Source: Elusimicrobiota bacterium (lineage in GTDB: Bacteria > Elusimicrobiota > Elusimicrobia > UBA1565 > UBA9628). From it: 64,000 nt of DNA. The position numbers and the translations under genes were made by a program. Within the stretch, counting starts at the first letter, position 1; every line of letters begins with the position of its first letter. Shown piece after piece: positions 34,105-43,337 of this stretch. The notes below the pieces were generated by a model. It ran no database searches, was not told where the DNA came from, and saw only the letters and a list, made by a program, of their open reading frames with translations. The stretch spans positions 1-64,000 of the forward strand of contig JACPFR010000016.1 of the NCBI GenBank assembly GCA_016182905.1, given 5' to 3'.

Positions 34105-34389
34105 ATGAAAGGGAAGCTCTGGGAGCTGGGGCCGTTCGTGCTCGCCCTCCTCGTCGCCGGTTACTTCATCGTCGACCATTTCCGCCGGACGCAGCCCGAC
34201 TCCGTCCTGGTCTCCGCCCCGGGAAGGCCCCTGACCGGCTCGACGCCGCGCGTCAGCACCGGCCCCGGCGACCCCACGAGGCCCGAGGATTTCCTTCCCG
34301 ATCCGGACTCGAAACCGGACCCCAACAGCCTTCCCGACCCGTCCTTGTCCACGGCGACCCGCGGCGCCCCGGCCAAGCCCCGGCCGTAA
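34105..34389 (+). CDS. Small membrane-anchored protein, unknown
   Basis: 94 residues: one N-terminal hydrophobic helix (LGPFVLALLVAGYFIVDHF), then a Pro/Asp/Ser-rich polar tail with a DPDSKPDPNSLPDP repeat. Likely anchored in the inner membrane with the tail outside. TATACT (34092-34097) ends 7 nt before the ATG, so the gene appears to have its own, leaderless promoter. A strong hairpin follows the stop. Confidence 0.6.
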   Translation: MKGKLWELGPFVLALLVAGYFIVDHFRRTQPDSVLVSAPGRPLTGSTPRVSTGPGDPTRPEDFLPDPDSKPDPNSLPDPSLSTATRGAPAKPRP

Positions 34390-34394
34390 ACGAA

Positions 34395-34425
34395 GGAGCC
34401 CCCCGCGCCGAGAGCGGGAGGCTCC
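34395..34425. terminator. Bidirectional hairpin between convergent genes
   Basis: Stem GGAGCC...GGCTCC extended inward by CCCGC/GCGGG around a short loop, placed between the convergent genes ending at 34389 and 34448. Only short T-rich stretches follow on either strand, so termination efficiency is uncertain, but the hairpin is long and G+C-rich. Confidence 0.6.
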
Positions 34426-34447
34426 GATACGTTTGCGGGACTCTCCT

Positions 34448-35557
34448 TTACTGGACGCCCGTCTCCTTTTGCTCGAGGAGAGTGTGGATCCTCTCCAGGC
34501 CTCCCGTCAGCTCGGCCTTCAGCACCGGCTCCGTCTCCACCTGCAGCCGGCCCGCCAGCAGGGTCTGTCCCTGCTTCGCGTCGACGATCTTCGCGACGAC
34601 CGCCTTCTTCACGGCGACCGCCGCGTGCCGGCGCGTGTCGGGGTCCGGGCTCTGCAGGCCCTTCTCGACGTGCGCCATCCCCGTCTTCACCAGGACCGGC
34701 CGAGCCGCCATCGCCATCATACCTCGGCGGAAGGAGGCTTTGTCCGCGGACTTCAGGTGCTCGTCGAGGAGCGCCGGGCTGAGCCAAGGGAGCTTGCCGG
34801 CGCTGTCGATCATGCCGACCGCCTCGAGCCGCTCCAGGATCGTCCCGATGAGCTCGGGATCGCGATAGTCCTGGAGGGAGATCGCGCAGCCGGCGATGAG
34901 CTTGGCGCTGTCCGTCGAAGTCATCATCGCCGCGAGGACGTCCTTCGCCTTGACGCCGCCGGTGCGGCGCAGGACGCCGGGGAGCAGCGCATCGGGCACG
35001 AGGCCCTTCTCGCCGAGCTCCTTGACCTTCGCGTACACCACCGAGCCGCGCACGCCGAGCGGCGAGCCGACGCGCTTGAGGGCTTCGACGCGCACCTCGA
35101 CCGGGCCTTCCTCCAGGGCCTTGAGGACGAAGTCGCGGCTGGTGCGGCCCGGGACGCGGGCGGCGAGGAAGCCGACCGCGCGCCGGCGGAGCTCGAGATC
35201 CTCCTCGTCGCGGTCGCCGCCCTTCTCGAGCACGGAGACGACGGTCTTGGCCAGGCTCTCGGCGGCGACGGCGTCGAGCTCCTCCCCGTCGAACTCGGGG
35301 GACTCGAGCGAGGCGAGGAGGCTGCCGAGATGGACGCGCTTGTCGGACTCGGCGGCGGCCTCCGCGCCGGACAGGTAGGCGCCGATCGCGGCGTCGACGG
35401 TGCGCTCCGGGCGGGTCTCGAACTGGATCCTGGGAAGGACGTTCTTCACGGGCGGGGGAGTCCCGGCGAGCTTCGAGAGCTCGTGGTACTTCTGACCGAG
35501 ACCGGCGGCGACGAGGGCGACGAGAGAGGCTCCGGCGACGGCTTCGAGGCGGTTCAT
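34448..35557 (-). CDS. HEAT-like repeat protein with N-terminal membrane anchor
   Basis: 369 residues. A hydrophobic N-terminal segment (EAVAGASLVALVAAGLG) is a probable anchor or signal. The rest is a run of paired helices typical of HEAT/armadillo-like repeats (for example RRRAVGFLAARVP, PVEVRVEALKRVGSPLG, DPDTRRHAAVAVKKAVVAKI), suggesting a protein-binding scaffold at the membrane. A Shine-Dalgarno GGAGAA precedes the ATG and a TATCAT lies about 60 nt upstream. No enzyme motif. Confidence 0.72.
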   Translation of the reverse strand: MNRLEAVAGASLVALVAAGLGQKYHELSKLAGTPPPVKNVLPRIQFETRPERTVDAAIGAYLSGAEAAAESDKRVHLGSLLASLESPEFDGEELDAVAAESLAKTVVSVLEKGGDRDEEDLELRRRAVGFLAARVPGRTSRDFVLKALEEGPVEVRVEALKRVGSPLGVRGSVVYAKVKELGEKGLVPDALLPGVLRRTGGVKAKDVLAAMMTSTDSAKLIAGCAISLQDYRDPELIGTILERLEAVGMIDSAGKLPWLSPALLDEHLKSADKASFRRGMMAMAARPVLVKTGMAHVEKGLQSPDPDTRRHAAVAVKKAVVAKIVDAKQGQTLLAGRLQVETEPVLKAELTGGLERIHTLLEQKETGVQ

Positions 35558-35659
35558 AAAGCTTGTTCTCCGGACGCTTCGGGCCTCTGGTGCGGAGCGG
35601 GCCTGCGTCCGGGGATGATACGCGGGAGGAGGGCGGAACCTTACAGCCCGCGGGGCGCG

Positions 35660-36262
35660 CTACTTGGCGGGTGCGGGAGCCGAGCCGCCGTTCTTCTCGA
35701 CCCAGCTCCAGAAGTCCGGAGCGAGCGCGCGATAGGCGGCGGCATGGGACGGGTCGGCGAGGCCGGCGAAATCCCGGCAGAAGGCGGCGATCTTGGCACG
35801 TCCCTCGCCGCCGGGGTCGCGGCCCGAAGCGAAGAGCGCGGCGACGGCTTCGGTCCGGGAGTACAGCTCGGACGACCTCGCCAGGATGTCGGCGAGCGGC
35901 GTGGAGTCGAAACGCGCGTCGCGCGCGATCGTCCGCGGCGGGCCCGCGAGCCGGCGGCAATCGAGCACGCGCCCGGCGGGCGTGAAGGCCGCCTCGCCCT
36001 GGGGCGCGTGAAAGGTGAAGCCCTTGGTGGGATCGCCCTCGCGCCCGAAGAAGAATATCCGGTAGCGGAGCGAGCCGCCGGCGAGCGTGGGGACCGGCCG
36101 GGACGGCGACCACTCCTGGGGGATGCGCGACGAGCACGGAGGCGCCGCGGCGAGCATCCGGACGGCGCTCTCGAGCGCGGACGGCTTCGCCTCGCTCTCC
36201 GCGGCCTTGCGGCCGCAGGCGCACAGGGCGGCGAGGAGCAGCCCGAGGGCCCGGATCTTCAA
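35660..36262 (-). CDS. Lipoprotein of unknown function
   Basis: 200 residues from a TTG start whose last bases overlap the stop of the upstream peptidase gene (TTGA). GGAGG lies 4 nt before the TTG. Signal with lipobox LCAC (about residue 15). The mature part has two pairs of cysteines and a segment YRIFFFGREGDPTKGFTF. No family recognised. Coupled translation with the C39-like protein suggests a shared periplasmic job. Confidence 0.68.
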   Translation of the reverse strand: MKIRALGLLLAALCACGRKAAESEAKPSALESAVRMLAAAPPCSSRIPQEWSPSRPVPTLAGGSLRYRIFFFGREGDPTKGFTFHAPQGEAAFTPAGRVLDCRRLAGPPRTIARDARFDSTPLADILARSSELYSRTEAVAALFASGRDPGGEGRAKIAAFCRDFAGLADPSHAAAYRALAPDFWSWVEKNGGSAPAPAK

Positions 36263-38034
36263 CGGACCTCCGCGAACGTGCGATAGAGGCCGTTCCACGC
36301 GGCTCGGAACGTCTCGACGGGGACGAACCGGCCGGCGCCGACCGGCGGGGCGCTGTCGTTGATGTAGTAGCCCAGGGTCTTCCCCTCGCCGAAGCGCTCG
36401 ATCTCCGCGCCGGTGACGAGCACCGTGTGGCCGACCGGCGCGTTCGATCTCTGATCCCACAGCGGCCGGGCGTCGACGTTGGCGATGACCATGCCGCCGC
36501 GGCGGACGGCCGCGTCGAGGACCTCGAGCCCCACGCCGGACTGCTTGGACACCAGAAGCCCGCGTTCGATGAGGAGTTCCCCGTTGTAGGCGTCGGGCGT
36601 GCCTTCGTCGAAGAATCCGCGGCGCGCCGCTTCCTCGGCGAGCGCGTTCTCCTGGGCGACCGGATCGTCCTTGGGCAGAAGCCCGAGCGCGAGAAGGATC
36701 TGCTGCTGCACCACGATCGCGCACGCCATCGGCCCTGCTTGCGCGTGAACGAACGCGGCCCGCCCTCCGGGGTCGCCCAGCGTGCGGGTCAGGCCGGAGC
36801 GCCGGAGCGCGTCGGCGCGCTTCATCGTGTCGGAGCCGGCGATGTTCTTGGCGCGCTCGAGCAGCGACGCCGGCGCGTCCGGGAGGATGTCGGGGGCGGA
36901 GAGGGCCCCGGAAGGGGCGAGCGGGACTTTGCGCCGGTCCATCGCCACGGTCCTGCCGGCGGGCCGGTAGGCCCCCGTGTAGACCGCGGGCCGCGCGCCC
37001 GCCTCGGGGATCGCCACCCCGCCGCTCTCGTCGGCGGCCCCGCCGCCCAAGCCCCGCGCGATGCGCAGGGCGGACATCCGCGCGCGGAGCGAGGCGAGGC
37101 GCGCCACCGCCGCGTTGAGCCGTTCGCGCTGGGGGTCCGCGGTGAAATCGGCCTCGACGAGCGAGATCGCTCGGTCCGCGCCGACCGCCGCGTCGCCGTA
37201 GACCTCGAGCAAGGCGGACCTGTCGGCCTCGAGCGCCGCCATCGCCGCGGAGACGTCGGACCCGGCGGGGGTCTTCTCGAGAGCGTCCATCCGGGCGCTC
37301 GCCGCCGCCTCTCCCTGCTCCAGCTCTCCGAGCTTCAGTTCGGCGGCGCGCGCGATCATCTCCGAGAGATGCGTCCGCGTTTCCGAGAGGATGGCGAAGA
37401 TCGGCTCGCCGTCGAACGCGACGCGGTCCTCGAGCTTGAAGTAATAGTCTCCGACCGCGTGCTCCATGTCCGCCGCCTGGCGGTCGAGCTCGGCGAGGCC
37501 GCACGGGTCCGCTTCGCATCGCTGGGCGGCGGCGCGGACCCCGCGGGCGCGGGAGAGCACGCTGTTCGCGAGCGAACAGTATTCGGCGTCCCGGCCGCAG
37601 AGCGCGCCGAGGGTCCGGGACATCTCGGGATCGGCGCGCCATTTCCGCTTCGTCCTCGCGGCCGGATCGGCGGCCGCCATGGCCGCGGCGCCCCGGCCGA
37701 GCACGAGCAGGCTGAGGCGGAGAAAGGGCCGGTCGCCCGCGTGCGCGCGCGCCGCCGCGGGCAGGGCGTGCTCCCGCTTGTCGAGCTCCCAGTCCCGGTC
37801 GTAGATCGTGGAGACCGTCTCGACCGAGCACGGCTTGCGGACGCAGGCGTTCGCCTTCTTCAGCAGCTCGAGGTAGCCGTCGAGGACGGCTTCGGCCTCG
37901 GCGCAGCTTTCGGGGACGGCCCCGCAGGCGCGCGCCGCCTGCGCCCGGGCCGAGACGACCGCGCCGTCGGCCGCCGCGGCCGCGTTCTCCGCCGAAAGCA
38001 GGGACAGGACGACGAGGACGAAGAGGCGGGTCAT
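36259..38034 (-). CDS. Exported protein with C39-like cysteine peptidase domain
   Basis: 591 residues with signal peptide (MTRLFVLVVLSLLSAENAAA). Residues 25-390 are mostly helical, with paired cysteines (ACGAVPESC, CVRKPC, CGRDAEYC, CEADPC) that could form disulfides. The C-terminal part (about 425-590) has the papain-like C39 layout: nucleophile C438 in GPMACAIVVQQ, H536 in PVGHTVLVTG and an Asn/Asp in GYYINDSAPP. In ABC exporters C39 domains cut double-glycine leaders; here it stands alone in the periplasm. A TATACT hexamer lies 17 nt before the ATG. Confidence 0.78.
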   Translation of the reverse strand: MTRLFVLVVLSLLSAENAAAAADGAVVSARAQAARACGAVPESCAEAEAVLDGYLELLKKANACVRKPCSVETVSTIYDRDWELDKREHALPAAARAHAGDRPFLRLSLLVLGRGAAAMAAADPAARTKRKWRADPEMSRTLGALCGRDAEYCSLANSVLSRARGVRAAAQRCEADPCGLAELDRQAADMEHAVGDYYFKLEDRVAFDGEPIFAILSETRTHLSEMIARAAELKLGELEQGEAAASARMDALEKTPAGSDVSAAMAALEADRSALLEVYGDAAVGADRAISLVEADFTADPQRERLNAAVARLASLRARMSALRIARGLGGGAADESGGVAIPEAGARPAVYTGAYRPAGRTVAMDRRKVPLAPSGALSAPDILPDAPASLLERAKNIAGSDTMKRADALRRSGLTRTLGDPGGRAAFVHAQAGPMACAIVVQQQILLALGLLPKDDPVAQENALAEEAARRGFFDEGTPDAYNGELLIERGLLVSKQSGVGLEVLDAAVRRGGMVIANVDARPLWDQRSNAPVGHTVLVTGAEIERFGEGKTLGYYINDSAPPVGAGRFVPVETFRAAWNGLYRTFAEVR

Positions 38035-38129
38035 GGAGGGGAGCCTGGTGGAGTATAAGCCCCCGGTCCGGTATTATCAAGGCCTTTGTCGTCGAGGAAA
38101 CGCCCATCCGTGCGATAATATACCTAGCC

Positions 38130-40088
38130 GTGACCGCTCCCTCCTTCCGACCCGACCCCCGATTCCTGCCCATGACGCGCGCCGAGATGGAGGCGCGCGG
38201 CTGGGACGAGGTCGACATCGTCTTCGTCACCGGCGACGCCTACATCGACCATTACTCGTTCGCGATGGCGCTGCTCGGGCGCGTGCTCGACCAGGCGGGC
38301 TTCCGCGTGGCCGTCCTGTCCCAGCCGGACTGGCGCAGCGCCGAGCCATGGCGGACCTTCGGCCGTCCGCGCCTGTTCTTCGCGATCTCCGCGGGGAACA
38401 TGGACTCGATGATCAACCACTACACGGCGAACAAGAAGGTGCGCAACGACGACGCGTACTCGCCGGGAGGAAAAATCGGTCTTCGTCCTGACCGCGCGAC
38501 CATTCCGTACTGTCAGCGAGCCCGCGAGGCGTTCCCCGGCGTGCCGGTGATCGCGGGAGGCGTCGAGGCCTCGCTGCGTCGTTTGGCCCACTACGACTAC
38601 TGGTCCGATTCGGTGCGCCCGTCCGTCCTCCTCGATTCGAAGGCCGATCTCGTCGCTTACGGCATGGGCGAAGAGTCCATCGTCGAGATCGCCGAGCGGC
38701 TCCGGGCCGGGAAGAGCGTCAAGGACTGCCGCGACCTGCGCGGCGTGGCGTACTTCCTCGGCGCCTCCGAGACGGTCCCGTCGGGCCCGGAGGTCGTCGC
38801 TCTGCCGAGCTTCGAGGCGGTGAAGGAGTCGAAGGACTCGTTCCTCGCGATGGCGCGCCTCGCCCATCACGAGACGAGCCCTTTCAACGCCAAGACCATG
38901 ACGCAGAAGCACGGCGCGCGCGCCGTGGTGATCACTCCGCCGCAGCTGCCCGTCACGCAGGAGCGGATGGACTTCTACTACGGCCTGCCCTACACGCGGC
39001 GAGCCCATCCCTCTTACGCCGGCGCCGCGATCCCCGCGTGGGAGATGATCAAGGACTCGGTCACCATCATGCGCGGCTGCTTCGGCGGCTGCACCTTCTG
39101 CTCGATCACGGCCCACCAGGGCCGGACCATACAATCCCGCTCCGAGGGCTCCGTCCTCGGCGAGCTGAATATGATCGCGCGGGACCCCGAGTTCAAGGGC
39201 GTCATCTCCGACATCGGCGGCCCGACGGCCAACATGTACAAGATGCGCTGCACGAAGCCCGAGGTCGAGAAGATCTGCAAACGCCTGTCCTGCGTGCACC
39301 CCGTCGTGTGCAAGTTCCTCGGCACCGACCACGGGCCGCTCGTGGGGCTGATGAGGAAGTCCCGGGAGATCCCCGGCATCAAGAAGGTGTTCGTCGCCTC
39401 CGGCATCCGCATGGACCTCGCCCGCCTCTCGCCCGAGTACATGACCGAGCTGACCACTCATCACGTCAGCGGCCGCATGAAGGTCGCGCCCGAGCACGTC
39501 GACCCGAAGGTCCTCGAGCTGATGAAGAAGCCGCGGCACGACACGTTCGAGGACTTCGCGAGGAAGTTCGACGCCGAGAGCAGGAAGGCCGGCAAGAAGC
39601 AGTTCCTCGTCCCCTACTTCATCTCCAGCCACCCCGGCTCCGACCTCAAGGCGATGATCGAGCTCGGCGTGTTCCTAAAGAAGCACGGCTACAAGCCCGA
39701 CCAGGTGCAGGACTTCATCCCCGCCCCTCACGACCTCGCCACGGCGATGTACTACACGGGACGCGATCCCGTGACCGGCCTGCCGATGCCCGTGGCGAAG
39801 GGCATGCGCGACCGGCGCCTGCAGCGCGCCCTGCTCCAGTTCTTCAAGCCGGAGAACTACTTCGAGGTGCGCGAGGCCCTGCTCGCCGCCGGCCGCAAGG
39901 ACCTGATCGGCTCCGGCTGCGACTGCCTCATCGGGGAGCACCCGCCCAAGGAGGCCCTGCTCGCCCGTCGCGCGCGCTCCGAGAAGGATTTCCACGAGCA
40001 TACCCACATGAAGGACAAGCCGAAAGCCCCGAAGACTGGCTACCGGCCGCAGCGCTCCACCTGGGGGCGGAGGGAAGGAAAACGATGA
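38130..40088 (+). CDS. YgiQ-family radical SAM protein
   Basis: 652 residues, normal for YgiQ (UPF0313). N-terminal cobalamin-binding-like region, then the radical SAM cluster motif RGCFGGCTFCS with C317, C321 and C324 binding a 4Fe-4S cluster. Downstream MKVAPEHVDPKVLELMKKP and KKQFLVPYFISSHPG are diagnostic of the family, and the C-terminal tail is basic. The reaction is unknown. GTG start at 38130; TAATAT (38116-38121) ends 8 nt before it. The next two genes overlap by 4 bp each. Confidence 0.93.
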   Translation: MTAPSFRPDPRFLPMTRAEMEARGWDEVDIVFVTGDAYIDHYSFAMALLGRVLDQAGFRVAVLSQPDWRSAEPWRTFGRPRLFFAISAGNMDSMINHYTANKKVRNDDAYSPGGKIGLRPDRATIPYCQRAREAFPGVPVIAGGVEASLRRLAHYDYWSDSVRPSVLLDSKADLVAYGMGEESIVEIAERLRAGKSVKDCRDLRGVAYFLGASETVPSGPEVVALPSFEAVKESKDSFLAMARLAHHETSPFNAKTMTQKHGARAVVITPPQLPVTQERMDFYYGLPYTRRAHPSYAGAAIPAWEMIKDSVTIMRGCFGGCTFCSITAHQGRTIQSRSEGSVLGELNMIARDPEFKGVISDIGGPTANMYKMRCTKPEVEKICKRLSCVHPVVCKFLGTDHGPLVGLMRKSREIPGIKKVFVASGIRMDLARLSPEYMTELTTHHVSGRMKVAPEHVDPKVLELMKKPRHDTFEDFARKFDAESRKAGKKQFLVPYFISSHPGSDLKAMIELGVFLKKHGYKPDQVQDFIPAPHDLATAMYYTGRDPVTGLPMPVAKGMRDRRLQRALLQFFKPENYFEVREALLAAGRKDLIGSGCDCLIGEHPPKEALLARRARSEKDFHEHTHMKDKPKAPKTGYRPQRSTWGRREGKR

Positions 40089-40771
40089 TGCAGAAGCCGC
40101 GGCTCGTCCGTTTCGGGAACCTCGACGCGATCGAGGTCCCCAGTTCCGATCCGAACGCGCTCGCCGTGATCTGCCTTCACGGCTACGGCGCCGACATGCG
40201 CGACCTGGCGCCGCTGGCGCAGGAGCTCGAGACGAAGCGGCCGATCGCCTGGTTCTTCCCCGACGCGCCCGAGGTCCTGGACTGGGGCGGCCGGGCGTGG
40301 TTTCCCATCGACGTGGCCGCCTTCGAGGAGGCGCAGAGGACCGGGACGGCGCGCGACCTTTCCCTTCGCGAGCCCCCGGGCCTCGAGTGGGCGCGCGAGG
40401 AGCTGCAGCGCTTCATCGCCGGGCTCGCGATCCCGTGGGAACGGATCGTGCTGATGGGGTTCTCCCAAGGCGCGATGCTCGCCGTGGACCTCGCCCTGCG
40501 GGCCGAGACGGCCCCCGCGGGCGTCGCGATCCTGTCCGGGACTTTGGTGGACAAGGCCAAGACCGCCGAGCTCGCGCCGGCTAAGAAGGGCCTGCCTTTC
40601 TTCCAGTCGCACGGGTCCGTCGACCCCATCCTCGGCTTCGCGCAGGCGCGCGCGCTGGAGAAGACGCTCGTCGAGGCGGGCTGGCGGGGCCAACTGCGCC
40701 GCTTCGAGGGCGGCCACGCGATCCCGTCTGAGACGCTCGAGGGCCTGAAGGGCTGGCTGGAGAAGAGATGA
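40085..40771 (+). CDS. Phospholipase/carboxylesterase-type alpha/beta hydrolase
   Basis: 228 residues. Family motif LHGYGADMRDLAPL (oxyanion region), nucleophile Ser in GFSQGA, Asp in SHGSVDPILG and His in GGHAIPSE. It resembles YpfH/acyl-protein-thioesterase-like esterases. The ATG at 40085 overlaps the radical SAM stop by 4 bp (ATGA), so translation is coupled. Substrate unknown. Confidence 0.88.
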   Translation: MMQKPRLVRFGNLDAIEVPSSDPNALAVICLHGYGADMRDLAPLAQELETKRPIAWFFPDAPEVLDWGGRAWFPIDVAAFEEAQRTGTARDLSLREPPGLEWAREELQRFIAGLAIPWERIVLMGFSQGAMLAVDLALRAETAPAGVAILSGTLVDKAKTAELAPAKKGLPFFQSHGSVDPILGFAQARALEKTLVEAGWRGQLRRFEGGHAIPSETLEGLKGWLEKR

Positions 40772-41517
40772 GCGGCTGGGCGAAGCAGTTCTTCCGCGCC
40801 CCCGTCTTCACGCCCGGCGCCCCCGAGGCGCTGGCGGCCGCGCCGATGGAGGCCGCGGCCGCCTGGCGCGCGCTCGGGCTCAAGCCGGGCGCACGCCTGC
40901 TCGACCTCGCCTGCGGCACGGGAAGGCACGCGGTCCTGCTCGCGCGGCGCGGCGTCTTCGTCGTCGGCGTGGACAAGACCGAGGCCTATCTCAAGGAAGC
41001 CCGCGGCAGCGCCCGCGGGATGAAGAACTGCCTGTTCGCGCGCGGCGACATGCGCCGCCTGCCCTTCAAGGGGGAGTTCGACGCGGCGATGAACCTCTGG
41101 ACGAGCTTCGGCTATTTCGCCAAGCCCTCGGACGACCTCAAGGCGCTCAAGGGCGTGGCGCGCGCGCTCAAGCCCGGCGGCCTGTTCCTCATCGACCTCA
41201 TCGACTTCGCCTGGGTGAAGAAGCACGGCCAGCGCCGCCGCTGGGACCGGCGCGCCGACGGCGCCTATCTCCTGCAGGACGCGGTGTGGGTCGAGGGCCG
41301 CGACCCGAGGATCGTCAACGCCTGGATCATCCTGCGCCCGGGCAAGCCCGAGCTGCGCTCGCGCTTCGTCGTCCGCGGCTACGACAAGCCCCGCCTGTAC
41401 GCGGCCCTGCGCCGCGCGGGCCTCGAGCCGGTCAATTCCTGGAGCGGCCTCGGCGCGCTCGGCCGCCTCAAGTCGAGCGGACGCCTCGTCGTCCTCGCGC
41501 GCAAGCCGACCCGCTAG
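40768..41517 (+). CDS. Class I SAM-dependent methyltransferase
   Basis: 249 residues. Motif I LLDLACGTGRHAVLLARRG, acidic end of strand 2 (VGVDKT), motif post-II ARGDMRRLPF and ARALKPGGLFLIDLIDF. The C-terminal part adds beta strands as in small-molecule methyltransferases. Overlaps the esterase gene by 4 bp. With the esterase and the radical SAM enzyme it forms a three-gene unit; the target is unknown. Confidence 0.88.
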   Translation: MSGWAKQFFRAPVFTPGAPEALAAAPMEAAAAWRALGLKPGARLLDLACGTGRHAVLLARRGVFVVGVDKTEAYLKEARGSARGMKNCLFARGDMRRLPFKGEFDAAMNLWTSFGYFAKPSDDLKALKGVARALKPGGLFLIDLIDFAWVKKHGQRRRWDRRADGAYLLQDAVWVEGRDPRIVNAWIILRPGKPELRSRFVVRGYDKPRLYAALRRAGLEPVNSWSGLGALGRLKSSGRLVVLARKPTR

Positions 41518-41523
41518 CCGGGA

Positions 41524-41539
41524 CTGTTTCCGGGAACAG
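41524..41539. terminator. Short hairpin after the methyltransferase gene
   Basis: CTGTTTCC followed directly by GGGAACAG gives a compact inverted repeat 6 bp after the stop at 41517, in the gap before the reductase gene. No T-run follows, so a terminator role is uncertain. Confidence 0.3.
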
Positions 41540-41622
41540 CCGCGGCGCGAGCTCCATCGGCGTCACGAGACGTTTACCGCCTCTCCATTCCCGCGCGCCC
41601 GCCGATGAGTCATCATGACTAT

Positions 41623-42498
41623 ATGGCCAAGAAAACGATAGCGGTGACGGGAGCGACCGGGCACGTCGGAAAGGCGATCGTGACGAAGCTCAAGGAGGCC
41701 GGTCACGAGGCGCGGAAGGTCTCCCGGACCTCGGGAGTGCCCGACGACGACCTCGTCGCCCTGACGAACGCGTTCACCGGAGCGGACGCGGTCTTCCTCA
41801 TGATACCGCCCGACTTCAAGGCGCCCAGCCTGCGCAAGCGCAGCGACGAGCTCGGCGCGAAGCTGGCCGCCGCGGTGAAGGCGGCCGGCGTGCGCCGCGT
41901 GGTCTTCCTCAGCAGCCTGAACGCCCATCTTCACGCCGGCACGGGGCCCATCCTCGGCCTGCACGACATGGAGGAGAGGCTCAACGCCCTGGACATCCCC
42001 GAGCTGGTCCATCTGCGGCCGGCGTATTTCATGGAGAACCTCCTCGGGGGGGTGGACTACGTCTCCCGCCACGGCCGCTACGCCGCGGCGCTGCGTCCCG
42101 ACATCGCGATCCCGATGATCGCCACTCCGGACATCGGGGCCAAGGCCGCGGAGCTTCTCGCCGAGGAGCCGTTCCTGCAGCCGCGGGTCAGGGAGCTGCT
42201 GGGCCCGCGCGAGTACACGATGACGGAAGCGGCCCGCATACTGGGCCGGGCGATCGGCAAGCCGGATCTCGGCTACGCGCAGCAGTCCTACGACGAGGCG
42301 CGCCGATCGATGCTCGACCTGGGCCTGACGGAGGGCTACGCCGACGCGATGATCGAGCTGAGCCGCCACATGAACGAGGTCTTGATCGAAGGGACGGAGG
42401 TCCGTTCCCCGCTGAACACGACGCCGACGACCCTCGAGAGCTTCGCCCAGGAGGTGTTCCGCTCCGCGTACGAGCAGGCGGCGGCCGTCGCGCGCTGA
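41623..42498 (+). CDS. NmrA-like NAD(P)-binding oxidoreductase
   Basis: 291 residues. Rossmann motif IAVTGATGHVGKAIV (G-x-x-G-x-x-G) at the start and the atypical SDR layout of NmrA/YtfG-type proteins: FTGADAVFLMIPPDF, RRVVFLSSLNAH, LRPAYFMENLL. Redox-sensing or quinone reduction are the usual roles. The ATG at 41623 is preferred over 41605 because CATCAT (41611-41616) ends 6 nt before it. Monocistronic. Confidence 0.85.
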   Translation: MAKKTIAVTGATGHVGKAIVTKLKEAGHEARKVSRTSGVPDDDLVALTNAFTGADAVFLMIPPDFKAPSLRKRSDELGAKLAAAVKAAGVRRVVFLSSLNAHLHAGTGPILGLHDMEERLNALDIPELVHLRPAYFMENLLGGVDYVSRHGRYAAALRPDIAIPMIATPDIGAKAAELLAEEPFLQPRVRELLGPREYTMTEAARILGRAIGKPDLGYAQQSYDEARRSMLDLGLTEGYADAMIELSRHMNEVLIEGTEVRSPLNTTPTTLESFAQEVFRSAYEQAAAVAR

Positions 42499-42505
42499 CG
42501 GGCGC

Positions 42506-43318
42506 TCAGGGAAGGGGCGAGGGGGCGGGCGCGGCGAGGAACGCCGCGATCTGAGCCTTGACCGAGGCGTCGGTCTCGTGCGCGGCGAGCGCGGCGAAAA
42601 GGACGGCGACCCGCGCGAGCGCCGCGCTCTCGCCGTTGGCCGCGCGGTTGCGCGCGGAGTGCCAGACGACGGCGATCCAGAGCGAGCGGGCGGCGGGCGG
42701 GCCGTTCGCGGCGAACGCGGCCGGGTCGGCCTCCATCGGGACGAGAGCGCGGGCGTCGAGGGCGGCGACGAGGTCGGGGCGGCGGCGCGGGAGGTCCTCG
42801 CGCGAGCGGACGAACGCGTCGAGGGCGACGAGCGCCGTGATCCGCTCCTCGTCCGCGAGCGGCCCGGCAAGGAGGTCCAGGAGGGTCTCCTGGACCGGAG
42901 CCTCGACCGCGGGAGGCAGGTCGTGCGTCGCCGGCGCCAGCCCGCGCAGGGCGAACAGTCGGTAGCCCGGCAGGCGCGTCGAATCGAGCAGGGCGCGCAC
43001 CGCGGCGGCGCGGGCGCCCGCGTCGCCGACGACGGGCACGGCGTAGCCGAGGTACAGCAGGGCCTTGGCCCGGACGGCGGGGGCCTCGGCGGGCGAGACG
43101 GCCGCGGCGCGGATCGCCTCGAGGCCCTTCGTGCGGCGCGCCTGCGGCGCGGTCGGCAGGGAGCCGTGGAGCTCCTCGAGCGCGGCGAGCTTCTCCGCGG
43201 GTGAGGCGGCGCGGGCGAGGACCGAGATGGGGTCCTCGGCGGGCCGGACGGCGGCGCGGGCCTCGACGAAGGCCGCCTCGAGCGAGACCGGGGGCAAAGC
43301 GGGGGCCGGGGCGAACAT
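42506..43318 (-). CDS. Alanine-rich helical repeat protein, unknown
   Basis: 270 residues of almost entirely helical, Ala/Leu-rich sequence with HEAT-like helix pairs (PAVRAKALLYLGYAVPVVG, DEERITALVALDAFVRSR). No signal peptide is convincing. TAGAAT (43330-43325) ends 6 nt before the ATG, another leaderless-type start. It is convergent with the reductase gene (7 bp gap). No enzymatic motif. Confidence 0.6.
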   Translation of the reverse strand: MFAPAPALPPVSLEAAFVEARAAVRPAEDPISVLARAASPAEKLAALEELHGSLPTAPQARRTKGLEAIRAAAVSPAEAPAVRAKALLYLGYAVPVVGDAGARAAAVRALLDSTRLPGYRLFALRGLAPATHDLPPAVEAPVQETLLDLLAGPLADEERITALVALDAFVRSREDLPRRRPDLVAALDARALVPMEADPAAFAANGPPAARSLWIAVVWHSARNRAANGESAALARVAVLFAALAAHETDASVKAQIAAFLAAPAPSPLP

Positions 43319-43337
43319 GCGGCTATTCTAGCAAGGT

